In this document: positions 19,834-27,953 of the stretch, piece after piece | How the letters are laid out: each line of letters starts with the position of its first letter | Position numbering within the stretch: position 1 is the first letter of the stretch | Origin: Nocardioidaceae bacterium | GTDB taxonomy: Bacteria; Actinomycetota; Actinomycetes; Propionibacteriales; Nocardioidaceae | Length of the DNA stretch: 64,000 nt | Reading direction: 5' to 3' | Assembly: GCA_030655315.1 (NCBI GenBank) | Contig: JAURVT010000016.1 | Coordinates: 55,386 to 119,385 of the forward strand | Notes under the pieces: model-generated | The model's database searches: none | What the model was told of the DNA's origin: nothing | Seen by the model: the letters and a program-made list of their open reading frames with translations, nothing else | Position numbers and translations under genes: made by a program

Positions 19834-21074
19834 CCGTCCTCGACCACCGCGCCGTCACCCACCCGACCGTGCGGTGGCTCGGTGTCCCGCACCTGCTCGC
19901 GGGCACTGCCGAGGGCCCCGTGGGCCGCGACCGGCACCGTGAGCTGCACGGCCCGCTGACGCTCCCGACACGGGCCGAGCTGCGCCGCGACGTCGCCCGC
20001 GCCCGGCTCCGCGGTCGGGGTGGCGCCGCGTTCCCGGTGTACCGCAAGCTCGACTCGCTGCCCGACCACGGCGCGCACGCGGTCGTCGTCAACGGCAGCG
20101 AGAGCGAGCCGGCGAGCCACAAGGACCGGGTGCTGATGCGGCTCGCCCCGCACCTGGTCGTCGACGGCGCGCTGGGCGTCGCGCACGCCCTCGGCGCCGC
20201 CCGCGTGGTCGTGGCCGTGCACGACGTCGAGGCCGGTCATGCGATGGCCCGCGCGGTGGCCGGGCGTCCCGACGCGGCCCACGTGGAGGTCGTCGCGGCC
20301 GAGGGCGGGTTCGTCGCCGGTGAGGCCCGGGCCCTGCTCAACGGTCTCTCCGGCGTTGCCCCGCTGCCCGACGGGCGACGCACGCTGCCCACGACCCGCG
20401 GGCTCGACGCCCGTCCCACGTTCGTCTCCAACGCGGAGACCTTCGCCCAGCTGGGCCTGCTGGTCACCGACGGCCTCGACCGGATGCTGGCGACGGGCAC
20501 CGCGGAGGAGCCCGGCACCACCCTCGTCACGCTGCTCGGCTCCGTCGACCACCCGGGTGTCGTCGAGGTGCCCCACGGCATCGCCCTGGCGGACCTGCTC
20601 GGCCACGAGCGCACGCCCGTGCTCGTCGGCGGCTACCACGGCTCGTGGGTCGCGGGGGCCGGTGACGCCGTCCTCGACCGCGACGCCCTCGCCACCGCGG
20701 GCACCCCCTGGGGTGCCGGCGTGCTCGCCCGCCTCGGGCCCGACACCTGCGCGCTCGGCGAGGTGCAGCGCGTCGTCGCCTGGCTCGCCGCGCGGTCCGC
20801 CGGCCAGTGCGGGCCGTGCGTGTTCGGCCTCCCCGCGGTGGCCGACGCAGTGGCCGACGTGGTCCGTGGTGGCGGCCCCACCGCGGTCACCCGGGTCCGC
20901 ACCCTCGTCGGACTGGTGGACGGTCGCGGCGCCTGCGCCCATCCCGACGGCACCTCGCGCTTCGTGGGCTCGGCGCTGCGGACGCTGTCGGGCGAGGTCG
21001 AGGTGCACGCCGCGCACGGCGGCTGCGGCCGCCCGGTCCTCGGGCAGCTGCCCCTCGACGGGGGCGCCCGATGA
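19830..21074 (+). CDS. NuoF-like NADH oxidoreductase subunit
   Basis: A 414-residue protein of the complex-I 51-kDa family. RGRGGAAFPVYRKL near residue 63 and VVNGSESEPASHKDRVLM near residue 90 are the FMN and NADH sites. The SLBB domain follows (GSVDHPGVVEVPHGIALADLL cut to its core here). The C-terminal Fe-S motif includes SAGQCGPCVFGL and a later GACAHPDG, consistent with a 4Fe-4S cluster. It likely oxidises NADH and reduces the ferredoxin encoded next or the membrane protein before it. NuoE and NuoG are absent, so it is not complex I. Confidence 0.87.
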   Translation: MTVLDHRAVTHPTVRWLGVPHLLAGTAEGPVGRDRHRELHGPLTLPTRAELRRDVARARLRGRGGAAFPVYRKLDSLPDHGAHAVVVNGSESEPASHKDRVLMRLAPHLVVDGALGVAHALGAARVVVAVHDVEAGHAMARAVAGRPDAAHVEVVAAEGGFVAGEARALLNGLSGVAPLPDGRRTLPTTRGLDARPTFVSNAETFAQLGLLVTDGLDRMLATGTAEEPGTTLVTLLGSVDHPGVVEVPHGIALADLLGHERTPVLVGGYHGSWVAGAGDAVLDRDALATAGTPWGAGVLARLGPDTCALGEVQRVVAWLAARSAGQCGPCVFGLPAVADAVADVVRGGGPTAVTRVRTLVGLVDGRGACAHPDGTSRFVGSALRTLSGEVEVHAAHGGCGRPVLGQLPLDGGAR

Positions 21075-21271
21075 GCAGCAGGCTGCAGGTCGACTGGACC
21101 CGCTGCGACGCCCACGGCCTGTGCGCCCGACTGCTCCCCGACCAGGTCACCCTGGACCCGTGGGGCTTCCCCGTCCTCGACGGCGCCCCGCTCCCCGACG
21201 CCCGCGTCCGCGACGCCCGCCGCGCCGCCCAGGCCTGCCCCGCCCTCGCCCTGCGCCTCTCCCGCACCTGA
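21071..21271 (+). CDS. Small ferredoxin, 3Fe-4S type
   Basis: A 66-residue acidic protein with cysteines C12, C18 and C56, in RCDAHGLC and QACPALAL. His15 stands where a fourth cysteine would be in 4Fe-4S ferredoxins, the arrangement of 3Fe-4S or His-ligated ferredoxins that serve P450s and other oxidoreductases in actinobacteria. It overlaps the NuoF-like gene by 4 bases and ends the operon, so it is probably its redox partner. A long hairpin follows. Confidence 0.9.
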   Translation: MSSRLQVDWTRCDAHGLCARLLPDQVTLDPWGFPVLDGAPLPDARVRDARRAAQACPALALRLSRT

Positions 21272-21280
21272 CCTGAGGCC

Positions 21281-21355
21281 CCCGTCCGCGATCTGATGCC
21301 CTGTGGTGCTCAACACCCCTCGATGACCACCACAGGGCATCAGATCGGGGACGGG
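21281..21355. repeat. 75-bp hairpin after the ferredoxin gene
   Basis: Arms of 28 bp (21281-21308 and 21328-21355) match at 27 positions around a 19-base loop. The arm contains GATCTGATGCCCTGTGGTG. It lies 10 bp after the ferredoxin stop and ends about 35 bp before the next gene. It could end the flavin operon transcript; there is no T-run. Only one copy was seen. Confidence 0.82.
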
Positions 21356-21389
21356 AGGGACGTGGGGCGCGCGCCGATATCCTGGCGTG

Positions 21390-22067
21390 GTGACCGAGAC
21401 CCGTGTGCTCCTGCCCGCCGTCGGCGCCGTGCTGCTCGACATGGACGGGACGCTGCTCGAGTCCGAGCACGCGTCGGACCGGTGCTGGGTGGCCTGGTGC
21501 GAGAAGCGCGGCAAGGACGCCGCGGTCGTCCTCCCCGCTGGCCGCGGGCGGCGTGCGTCGGCGACGATGCGCGACTTCGCGCCCGAGCTGAGCGACGACG
21601 AGCTCGCAGCCGACATCGAGGCGTTCTCGGTGGCCGAGGCGGCCGACACCGAGGGCATCCACGCGCTGACCGGGTCGGCCGACCTGCTGGCGGCCCTCCG
21701 CTCGGCGCGGGTGCCGCACGCGCTGGTCACGTCGGCCGGCGGGCCGCTGGCCACGGCACGGTTCGCCGCGGCCGGCCTCGTCCGGCCCGACCTGGCCGTG
21801 CACGGTGACGAGGTGGCGCGCAGCAAGCCCGACCCCGAGGGGTTCCTGGCCGCCGCGCGCGAGCTGGGGATCGACCCGGAGGCGTGCGTCGTGCTCGAGG
21901 ACTCCGACGCCGGCGTCGCCGCCGCGCGGGCCGGCGGGATGCGCGTCGTCGGCATCGGCGACCTCGCCCGTGAGCTCGACGTCGACGCGTGGACGCGTCA
22001 TCCCGGCGGCGTGCGCCTGGTGCAGGAGGACGGCGCCGTCGGCCTGGCCGTCGACGCCGTCCGCTGA
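21390..22067 (+). CDS. HAD-superfamily phosphatase (sugar-phosphatase-like)
   Basis: A 225-residue haloacid-dehalogenase-type hydrolase. Motif I is LLDMDGTLLES (nucleophile and acid Asp), motif II TSAGGP, motif III SKPDPEGF and motif IV VVLEDSDAG. The cap lies after motif I, as in beta-phosphoglucomutase or sugar phosphatases. GTG 21390 is chosen; GTG 21387 is adjacent in frame. GATATCCT a few bases upstream could be a -10 for a near-leaderless transcript. Substrate unknown. Confidence 0.87.
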   Translation: MTETRVLLPAVGAVLLDMDGTLLESEHASDRCWVAWCEKRGKDAAVVLPAGRGRRASATMRDFAPELSDDELAADIEAFSVAEAADTEGIHALTGSADLLAALRSARVPHALVTSAGGPLATARFAAAGLVRPDLAVHGDEVARSKPDPEGFLAAARELGIDPEACVVLEDSDAGVAAARAGGMRVVGIGDLARELDVDAWTRHPGGVRLVQEDGAVGLAVDAVR

Positions 22068-22074
22068 GCCGAGG

Positions 22075-22932
22075 TCAGGCCTTGGCCGCGTGGTAGACCG
22101 CGGCGAGGTCCTCGTCGCCGTGGCCGGTGTCGATCGCCACCTGCAGCTCGTGGCGCAGCGCCTCCATCAGGCGCGGGTCGAGACCGGACTGGCGTGCGGC
22201 GTCCGCGATGAGCCCGGCGTCCTTGAGCCCGCCCTCCACCGCGAACTGCGGGGCGAAGTCGCCCGCCACGATCGCCTTGGTCTTCATGGCGACGTAGGGC
22301 GCGTCCATCGCGCCGCCGTCGATCGCGTCGAGGAACAGCTGCGGGTCGAGCCCGAGCGCCTCGGCCATCGCGACCGACTGCGCGATGCCGCCGACGACCG
22401 TCAGCACCCAGGCGTTGCAGACCAGCTTGAGCCGGCTGCCCGACCCGACCGGGCCGACCCACAGGGTGCGCGACCCGATGGCGTCGAGCACCGGGGCGAC
22501 GCGCTCGCGCAGCGACTCCTCGCCCGAGGCCAGGACGACGAGGGAGCCGTTCTCGGCCGGCCCCTTCGTGCCGAGCACCGGCGCGTCGACGAACGCCACG
22601 CCGCGCTCGGTCGCGACGGCCGCGACGGCGTCCGTGCCGTCGGCGCCCAGGGTGCTGGTCTGGACCCAGACGACGTCGTCGCCGAGCGACGCCGCGGCCT
22701 GCGTCATGACCTCGAGGACGCTGGCGGTGTCGAACAGCATGGTGACGACGACGTCCGCCCCCTCGACCGCCTCGGCGGGCGTGGCGGCGACGGTGGCGCC
22801 CGCCTCGGCCAGCGGGGCCGCCTTGTCGGGCGAGCGGTTCCACACCGAGAGCTCGAGGCCCGCTGCGAGGATGTTGTGCGCCATGCCGGCGCCCATCGTC
22901 CCGAGACCGAGCAGGGCGACGCGAGGGCTCAC
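22075..22932 (-). CDS. NAD(P)-dependent beta-hydroxyacid dehydrogenase (3-hydroxyisobutyrate dehydrogenase family)
   Basis: A 285-residue protein with the N-terminal NAD motif VALLGLGTMGAGMAHNILAAG, the substrate loop FVDAPVLGTKGPAENGSL, and the catalytic lysine region GSGSRLKLVCNAWV near residue 170. Members act on 3-hydroxyisobutyrate, tartronate semialdehyde or succinic semialdehyde; the exact substrate cannot be read here. The GTG start overlaps the upstream DJ-1/PfpI stop (GTGA), so the two are co-translated. A glyoxal or aldehyde detoxification role would fit the pair but is inference. Confidence 0.87.
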   Translation of the reverse strand: MSPRVALLGLGTMGAGMAHNILAAGLELSVWNRSPDKAAPLAEAGATVAATPAEAVEGADVVVTMLFDTASVLEVMTQAAASLGDDVVWVQTSTLGADGTDAVAAVATERGVAFVDAPVLGTKGPAENGSLVVLASGEESLRERVAPVLDAIGSRTLWVGPVGSGSRLKLVCNAWVLTVVGGIAQSVAMAEALGLDPQLFLDAIDGGAMDAPYVAMKTKAIVAGDFAPQFAVEGGLKDAGLIADAARQSGLDPRLMEALRHELQVAIDTGHGDEDLAAVYHAAKA

Positions 22933-23471
22933 GCGTCGCCGCCGACCTTGAGCAGCTCGCGGTTGAACGCGGGGATGTCGTCAGGGTTGCGCGAGGTGAT
23001 GAGCGTCCAGTCGTTGCCGGGGCAGACGAAGACCTCCTCGTCGACCCAGCTGCCGCCCGCGTTCTTGACGTCGGTGCTGACCGACGGGAACGAGGTGAGC
23101 GTCTTGCCCGGCAGCACGCCGGCCTCGACGAGCACCCACGGGGCGTGGCAGATGGCGGCGACGGGCTTCTTGGCGTCGACCCAGGCCCTCACGAACGCGA
23201 CGGCGTCGGCGTCCGCGCGCAGGGTGTCGGCGTTGACGGTGCCGCCGGGGAGGACGAGGACGTCGTAGTCGGCCGCGTCGACGTCGGCGAGGGCGATCGA
23301 GGACTGGAAGACCGCGTCCTTGTCGGTGTCGTTGACCATCGACTGGACGTCGCCCTTCTCCGGTGCGGCGTGGGTCGGCAGTCCGCCGGCCCTCTCGACC
23401 GCGGCCCAGGGGTCAGCCAGCTCGGGCTTCTCGACGCCCTGGTTCGACGTCAGGAACAGGTAGGTGCTCAT
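22929..23471 (-). CDS. DJ-1/PfpI family protein
   Basis: A 180-residue protein with the nucleophile elbow AAICHAPWVLVEAG (Cys near residue 115) and the LVLPGGTVNADTLRAD acid motif, matching the PfpI/YhbO group of deglycases or stress proteins. The late segment DWTLITSRNPDDIPAFNREL is typical. The ATG is chosen at 23471, giving MSTYLFLTSNQG; the frame is open further upstream but without conservation. It is first in a two-gene operon with the dehydrogenase that follows. Confidence 0.9.
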   Translation of the reverse strand: MSTYLFLTSNQGVEKPELADPWAAVERAGGLPTHAAPEKGDVQSMVNDTDKDAVFQSSIALADVDAADYDVLVLPGGTVNADTLRADADAVAFVRAWVDAKKPVAAICHAPWVLVEAGVLPGKTLTSFPSVSTDVKNAGGSWVDEEVFVCPGNDWTLITSRNPDDIPAFNRELLKVGGDA

Positions 23472-23603
23472 GGGGTGTCCTCCATCTCGTGGGGTGCGCG
23501 TCCACGCAACCACCGCCGACCCCGCGGCGCACGTCGGCGGCGAATGGATCACACGCCCGGCCGCGCCGGGCCCGGTGGGCGGCGCGACGAGGGGCATGCA
23601 GGT

Positions 23604-23762
23604 TCAGCGCCGGTCGACGGCCGGCGGACCGGGATCGCCGGAGGACCGCCCGTCCGGGGGCCGCTCGTCGTCCCGGCCGGGGATGGCCCCGCCGTCAGGC
23701 ACGACGGCGAGCTCGGGCGTCACCTCGTGGGTCCGCGAACCTCGTCGTCCGCGCCAGCCCAT
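23604..23762 (-). CDS. Possible small protein, 52 residues, unknown
   Basis: The reading frame starts MGWRGRRGSRTHEVTPELAV and has a mostly G/C third-position pattern, but composition here is GC-rich in every frame. TACAAC upstream could be a -10 element; the ribosome-binding site is weak (GGGACC). It lies between two genes in the same direction, and nothing else explains the 330-bp space. I do not recognise it and it may not be translated. Confidence 0.35.
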   Translation of the reverse strand: MGWRGRRGSRTHEVTPELAVVPDGGAIPGRDDERPPDGRSSGDPGPPAVDRR

Positions 23763-23803
23763 GGTCCCGTTGTACACGGGAGCCAGGGGCGGGGGGAACC
23801 TCG

Positions 23804-24721
23804 TCAGGCGGAGGCGGCGGTGACCCTGATGTCGTTGCGCCAGGGGTCCTGGAAGGACAGGGTCCGACCGTCGTCGGCGCGCTCGACCGACGCGTCGGCG
23901 AGGCGGGAGGAGAGCGCCGCGACGTCGTCGGGACCCGGGACGACGATGGTCACCTCGCCGAGGCCGAGGGTGGCGGCGCGGGCGGGGGCACCGGCGGAGT
24001 TCCAGGTGTTCATCGCCATGTGGTGGTGGTAGCCGCCGGCGGAGACGAACAGTGCGCCGTTCCACTCCGCGACGGTCTCGAAGCCGAGGGTGTCGACGTA
24101 GAACGCGCGGGCGGTCGCCACGTCGCCCACCTGCAGGTGGACGTGGCCGATCGTCGCGGGCACCTGCTCGGCGGACGCGATCGCGCCGTCGGTGAGGTGC
24201 TGCTGGAGGTAGTCGTTCGGGTCGAGCCGCAGGGCGCCCATCGTGACCCGGGTGCCGTCCCACGTCCAGGTGGAGCGGTCGCGGTCCCAGTAGATCTCGA
24301 TGCCGTTGCCCTCGGGGTCGGTGAAGTAGAAGGCGAGGCTGACGACGTGGTCGGCGCTGCCGACGAAGGCACCGCCCTGCGCGCGGGCGGCCCGGGCGAC
24401 GGTGGCGGCGAGGTTCTCCTGCGACGACACCAGGAACGCGGTGTGGAAGAGGCCGGCCTGGCCGGGCGCGGGCAGTGGGAGGCCGGGGGCGTGGTGCAGG
24501 ACGAGCAGCGCGCGGCCGCCGCGGCCGAGGACCACGACGCCACCGGCGTCGCTGATGGTCTCCAGCGCGAGGGCGTCGCGGTAGTACGCCTCCATGGTGG
24601 CGAGGTCGTTGACGTGCAGCGTGACGGCGTCCATGCGGGTGGCGGGCGCCAGCAGCTCGCCCCGGGCGGCGCGGTCGGCGTCGAGCGGGGCGGGGGTGAC
24701 GCGGTCGGTGGTCGTGCTCAT
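23804..24721 (-). CDS. VOC-superfamily protein, CatE-like extradiol dioxygenase
   Basis: A 305-residue protein with two VOC repeats. The first has AVTLHVNDLATMEAYYRDAL and GLFHTAFLV; the second IGHVHLQVGDVATARAFY and GYHHHMAMNTW; the His and Glu residues are those of the metal site in catechol 2,3-dioxygenases of the Bacillus CatE type (GIEIYWDRDR also matches). It may cleave a catechol or hydroquinone. ATG 24721 is chosen. It is divergent from a zinc alcohol dehydrogenase with a small operator-like repeat between. Confidence 0.83.
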   Translation of the reverse strand: MSTTTDRVTPAPLDADRAARGELLAPATRMDAVTLHVNDLATMEAYYRDALALETISDAGGVVVLGRGGRALLVLHHAPGLPLPAPGQAGLFHTAFLVSSQENLAATVARAARAQGGAFVGSADHVVSLAFYFTDPEGNGIEIYWDRDRSTWTWDGTRVTMGALRLDPNDYLQQHLTDGAIASAEQVPATIGHVHLQVGDVATARAFYVDTLGFETVAEWNGALFVSAGGYHHHMAMNTWNSAGAPARAATLGLGEVTIVVPGPDDVAALSSRLADASVERADDGRTLSFQDPWRNDIRVTAASA

Positions 24722-24743
24722 GGTGTCCAGGTTAGAGGCATTC

Positions 24744-24759
24744 ACTTGAAGCGTCAACT
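24744..24759. promoter_or_regulatory. Candidate operator TTGA-N4-TCAA in a divergent promoter
   Basis: ACTTGAAGCGTCAACT is an inverted repeat (TTGA/TCAA with flanking AC/CT) in the 63-bp AT-richer space between the VOC gene and the alcohol dehydrogenase. Small symmetric sites of this type are used by MarR or HxlR regulators of quinone and aldehyde stress genes. The regulator is not known. Confidence 0.4.
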
Positions 24760-24784
24760 AATTCATGGCTGCCATCATTCCCCC

Positions 24785-25822
24785 ATGCGTGCCGTGGTGT
24801 TCGACGTCTTCGGTCAGGCTCCCCACGTCGGCGAGGTCGACGAGCCCCCCTGCCCGCCGCACGCGGCCGTCGTCGCGGTGCGGGCGACGGGCGTGTGCCG
24901 CAGCGACTGGCACGCCTGGCACGGGCACGACGACACGGTCTCGCTCCCCCACGTGCCCGGCCACGAGTTCGTCGGCTCCGTGGTCGCGGTGGGCGCCGAC
25001 GTCCGCGGGTGGTCCGGTGGCGAGCGCGTCACCGCCCCGTTCGTCAACGCCTGCGGCACCTGCTCGACGTGCCGCGACGGCCGCCACAGCATCTGCCCGC
25101 ACCAGACCCAGCCCGGGTTCGACCGGCTCGGGTCGTTCGCCGAGCGGGTCGTCGTGCACCACGCCGACGTCAACCTCGTGGCCGTGCCCGACGGGGTCGA
25201 CGACGCCACCGCCGCGGGCCTGGGCTGCCGGTTCGCCACCGCCTACCGCGCCGTCGGCGCCCGCGGACGGGCCGCGGCGGGCGAGCACGTCGTCGTGCTC
25301 GGGTGCGGAGGCGTGGGTCTGGCGGCGGTCGTGGTGGCCGTCGCGCGCGGTGCGCAGGTGGTGGCCGTCGACGTCTCGGCCGCCGCCCTCGACCTGGCCC
25401 GGACGCTCGGCGCGTCCGTCACCGTCGACGCGTCGGGCGGCGACGTCGTCGAACGGGTCCGGGCCGCCACCGACGGCGGCGCGCACCTGGTCGTCGAGGC
25501 ACTGGGACGCGCGTCGCTGCTGCGCCAGGGCATCACGCTGCTCCGCCCGGGCGGGCGCCACGTCCAGGTCGGCCTGCTCGCCGGGGACGACGCGACGCCG
25601 GCCGTCGACGTCGGACGCGTGGTCGCGCTCGAGCTGGAGCTGCTCGGCAGCCACGGCATGTCGGCGCACGAGTACCCCGCGATGCTGGCCGAGATCGCCG
25701 CCGGGACGCTGGACGCGTCGAGCCTGGTCGGCCGCACCGTCGGGCTCGACGACGCCCCCGCGGCCCTGGCCGCGATGGACGGCCCCGCGACCGGGGCGGG
25801 CACCACGGTCGTCGTCCTCTGA
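24785..25822 (+). CDS. Zinc-dependent alcohol dehydrogenase (MDR family)
   Basis: A 345-residue medium-chain dehydrogenase. Catalytic zinc ligands are the Cys of TGVCRSDWHAWHG and the His-Glu of HVPGHEFVGS; the structural zinc uses CGTCSTCRDGRHSIC; the NAD site is VLGCGGVGLAAVVVAVARGA with Gly-x-Gly-x-x-Gly. The ATG start gives MRAVVFDVFGQAPHVG. It is divergent from the VOC dioxygenase-like gene and may act on an aromatic or aldehyde product; the substrate is not evident. Confidence 0.92.
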   Translation: MRAVVFDVFGQAPHVGEVDEPPCPPHAAVVAVRATGVCRSDWHAWHGHDDTVSLPHVPGHEFVGSVVAVGADVRGWSGGERVTAPFVNACGTCSTCRDGRHSICPHQTQPGFDRLGSFAERVVVHHADVNLVAVPDGVDDATAAGLGCRFATAYRAVGARGRAAAGEHVVVLGCGGVGLAAVVVAVARGAQVVAVDVSAAALDLARTLGASVTVDASGGDVVERVRAATDGGAHLVVEALGRASLLRQGITLLRPGGRHVQVGLLAGDDATPAVDVGRVVALELELLGSHGMSAHEYPAMLAEIAAGTLDASSLVGRTVGLDDAPAALAAMDGPATGAGTTVVVL

Positions 25823-25946
25823 CGCCGACGCCGCGTCCGAGGCGGTGAGATCCACCTCCCGCTGTCGCCGAACGGGTTGGGCCGTCCCGCCCGATGTGGG
25901 AGAGTCGTGGTCTGCGACCAGCCGTCCCCGACACCGAGAAGCGACT

Positions 25947-26840
25947 GTGCCCCCTGCTCGTCACCGCGCTGCCAAGCACGTAGCCGAACGCCGACCGCGC
26001 CGTCGACCCTCGACGCAGGTGGTCGTCGGTGGCCTCGCCGCCGTCGCCGTCCTCGCGACCACGGCGGCCTTCACGCTCCCCGGTGGCGGCGACGAGACCT
26101 CCCCCACCGCGGCCCGTGCGGGATTCACCGCCCAGGCTCCGCAGGCCGCCGCCGCACCCTCCGCCGGCTCGTCACGCGGCACCGACGCCGTCAGCCGCAG
26201 CGCGGCGGCCGCCCGCGCGGCCCTCGAGTCGGCCCCGCTGACGCAGTCCGCCGCCGGGGGCGCGACGTCCGCGCCCGCCCTCGCGGTCGAGGCGAGCATG
26301 TTCGTGGTCGAGGCCGGCGAGCTGCGGACCGGCCCCGGTCCGTCCTTCGACGCGGACGGCGAGGTCGCCGAGGGCGCGAAGATCGACACCACCGGAGCCA
26401 CCGACGGCGACTGGTCCGAGGTGCTCAGCGACGACAAGCCGCGCTGGGTGCTCACCTCGGCGCTCAGCGCCGACGAGCCCGGCCTCTCCTCCGCGGCCTG
26501 CCCCGACGGCTCGGGCGTCGAGTCGGGCCTGCGGCCCAGCACCGTCGCCGTGCACCGCGCGGTGTGCGAGCAGTTCCCCCAGGTCACCTCCTACGGCGGC
26601 ATGCGCTCGGACGGCATGCACGGCCAGGGCCAGGCGCTCGACATCATGATCAGCGGCTCCACCGGCGACGAGATCGCCGACTGGGTCCGCGCCAACGCGT
26701 CCGAGCTGGGCGTCACCGAGGTCATCTGGCAGCAGCGGATCTGGACCACCCAGCGCTCGTCCGAGGGCTGGCGCGGGATGTCCGACCGCGGCTCGGCCAC
26801 CGCGAACCACATGGACCACGTGCACGTCACCACCGGCTGA
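25947..26840 (+). CDS. Secreted SH3-like protein with an M15-peptidase-like C-terminal domain
   Basis: A 297-residue exported protein: basic N-terminus, hydrophobic segment (VVVGGLAAVAVLATTAAFTL, about residues 26-45), an Ala/Ser-rich linker, an SH3b-like domain (ELRTGPGPSFDADGEV, near residue 125) and a C-terminal domain with MHGQGQALDIM and HMDHVHV. His, Asp and His in those motifs resemble the zinc ligands of D-Ala-D-Ala carboxypeptidases, so a cell-wall role is likely; the domain is also known as the ARB-07466-like C-terminal domain, whose activity is not settled. The GTG start fits a leaderless or weak-SD gene. Confidence 0.8.
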   Translation: MPPARHRAAKHVAERRPRRRPSTQVVVGGLAAVAVLATTAAFTLPGGGDETSPTAARAGFTAQAPQAAAAPSAGSSRGTDAVSRSAAAARAALESAPLTQSAAGGATSAPALAVEASMFVVEAGELRTGPGPSFDADGEVAEGAKIDTTGATDGDWSEVLSDDKPRWVLTSALSADEPGLSSAACPDGSGVESGLRPSTVAVHRAVCEQFPQVTSYGGMRSDGMHGQGQALDIMISGSTGDEIADWVRANASELGVTEVIWQQRIWTTQRSSEGWRGMSDRGSATANHMDHVHVTTG

Positions 26841-26851
26841 CGCGGTCGTCC

Positions 26852-26867
26852 ACCGGGATCTCCCGGT
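26852..26867. terminator. Short hairpin between converging genes
   Basis: ACCGGGA and TCCCGGT form a perfect 7-bp stem with a two-base TC centre in the 50-bp space between converging stops. No T-run follows on either side, so it is a candidate two-way terminator only. Confidence 0.45.
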
Positions 26868-26890
26868 AGGCGGTCCTGGACCGGGCCAGG

Positions 26891-27952
26891 TCAGGTGTTG
26901 GCGCCCCGCGCGTCGACGGGCCACGTGTCGACGACCTCGCCGCCGCTCACGACCGTCATCTCCGGCGACAGGTTCACCGCGGTGCAGACGTGGTTGGGCA
27001 CCACCCGCAGCCGCGAGCCGACCGACGGTCGGGGCGAGGGCGCCGGCCACGCGATCTTCGCGTGGTGCTCCCACAGCCCGACGATCCGCGCGTAGGGCTC
27101 CGACAGCACCCGGCCGTGACCCGAGGCCCAGGTGGGGCGGTCGGGGCCGATCACCTTGGCCCCCGCGTCGACGATCACGGTCCCCTCGTGGAGGTGGACG
27201 ACGGTGCCGACGGCCGTCAGCGCGACGTCGTCGAGCGAGCAGTGGCCGAGCTCGGTCTGCTGGGCGTCCCCGTGGACGTAGACGCCGGGGCGGAGCTCGG
27301 TGGCGACACCGGTGTCGGAGTGGGCGAACGACGGCGTGCAGCCGCCGCTGACCACACCCCCGCCGTGACCGGCCGCCGCCAGCGCGTCGCGGGCCGCCGA
27401 CAGCGCGACGGCCTCGTCGCGGGCCGCGCCCTCGGCGTTGCCGGGGCCGTAGGCGTGGCCGGGGAAGGTGAACACGCCGCGGACGGCGAGCGGTCCGGCC
27501 GCGTCGGCCACCCGGCCCGCCTGCTCCGGCGGGCAGCCGCTGCGCTGCAGGCCGGAGTCGACCTCCACCACCACCTCCACGCCCGACCCCGCCAGCAGGC
27601 GAGCCGCGAGCGCCGCACCCTCGACGGTGTCGACGCCGATCGCGAGGCGCGCCCGTCCGGCCAGATCGCGCACGCGACGCGCGCGGTCGTCGTCGAGGTG
27701 CAGCGGGTAGGCGACGAAGAGGTCGTCGACGCCACCCGCCGCGAACGCCTCCGCCTCGGCGACGGTGGCGACCGTCAGGCCCACCGCGCCCGCGGCGAGC
27801 TGGCGCCGCGCGATCTTGACACTCTTGTGGGTCTTGGCGTGCGGACGCAGCGCCACGCCGCGCGCGGCGGCCCACGCCGCACCGCGGGCCACGTTGGCGT
27901 CGAGGCGGTCGACGTCGAGCTCGAGGTACGGCGTGGGCCGCGGCGTCGTCAT
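26891..27952 (-). CDS. PLP enzyme, D-threonine aldolase/D-serine dehydratase family
   Basis: A 353-residue fold-type III PLP enzyme. The PLP lysine is in LRPHAKTHKSVKIAR (near residue 40), and the C-terminal PNHVCTAVN supplies the His and Cys that bind the divalent metal in DSD1-like D-serine dehydratases and D-threonine aldolases. VSGGCTPSF and PGVYVHGDAQQ are also conserved. The reaction is cleavage or deamination of a D-3-hydroxy amino acid. It sits 1 bp downstream of gnd in the same direction. Confidence 0.87.
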   Translation of the reverse strand: MTTPRPTPYLELDVDRLDANVARGAAWAAARGVALRPHAKTHKSVKIARRQLAAGAVGLTVATVAEAEAFAAGGVDDLFVAYPLHLDDDRARRVRDLAGRARLAIGVDTVEGAALAARLLAGSGVEVVVEVDSGLQRSGCPPEQAGRVADAAGPLAVRGVFTFPGHAYGPGNAEGAARDEAVALSAARDALAAAGHGGGVVSGGCTPSFAHSDTGVATELRPGVYVHGDAQQTELGHCSLDDVALTAVGTVVHLHEGTVIVDAGAKVIGPDRPTWASGHGRVLSEPYARIVGLWEHHAKIAWPAPSPRPSVGSRLRVVPNHVCTAVNLSPEMTVVSGGEVVDTWPVDARGANT

Positions 27953-27953
27953 G

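Noticed and set aside
19830..21074. Part of respiratory complex I
   Set aside because: Only a NuoF-like protein is present; there is no NuoE, NuoG or membrane Nuo subunit, and the partners are ApbE and a ferric-reductase-like protein.
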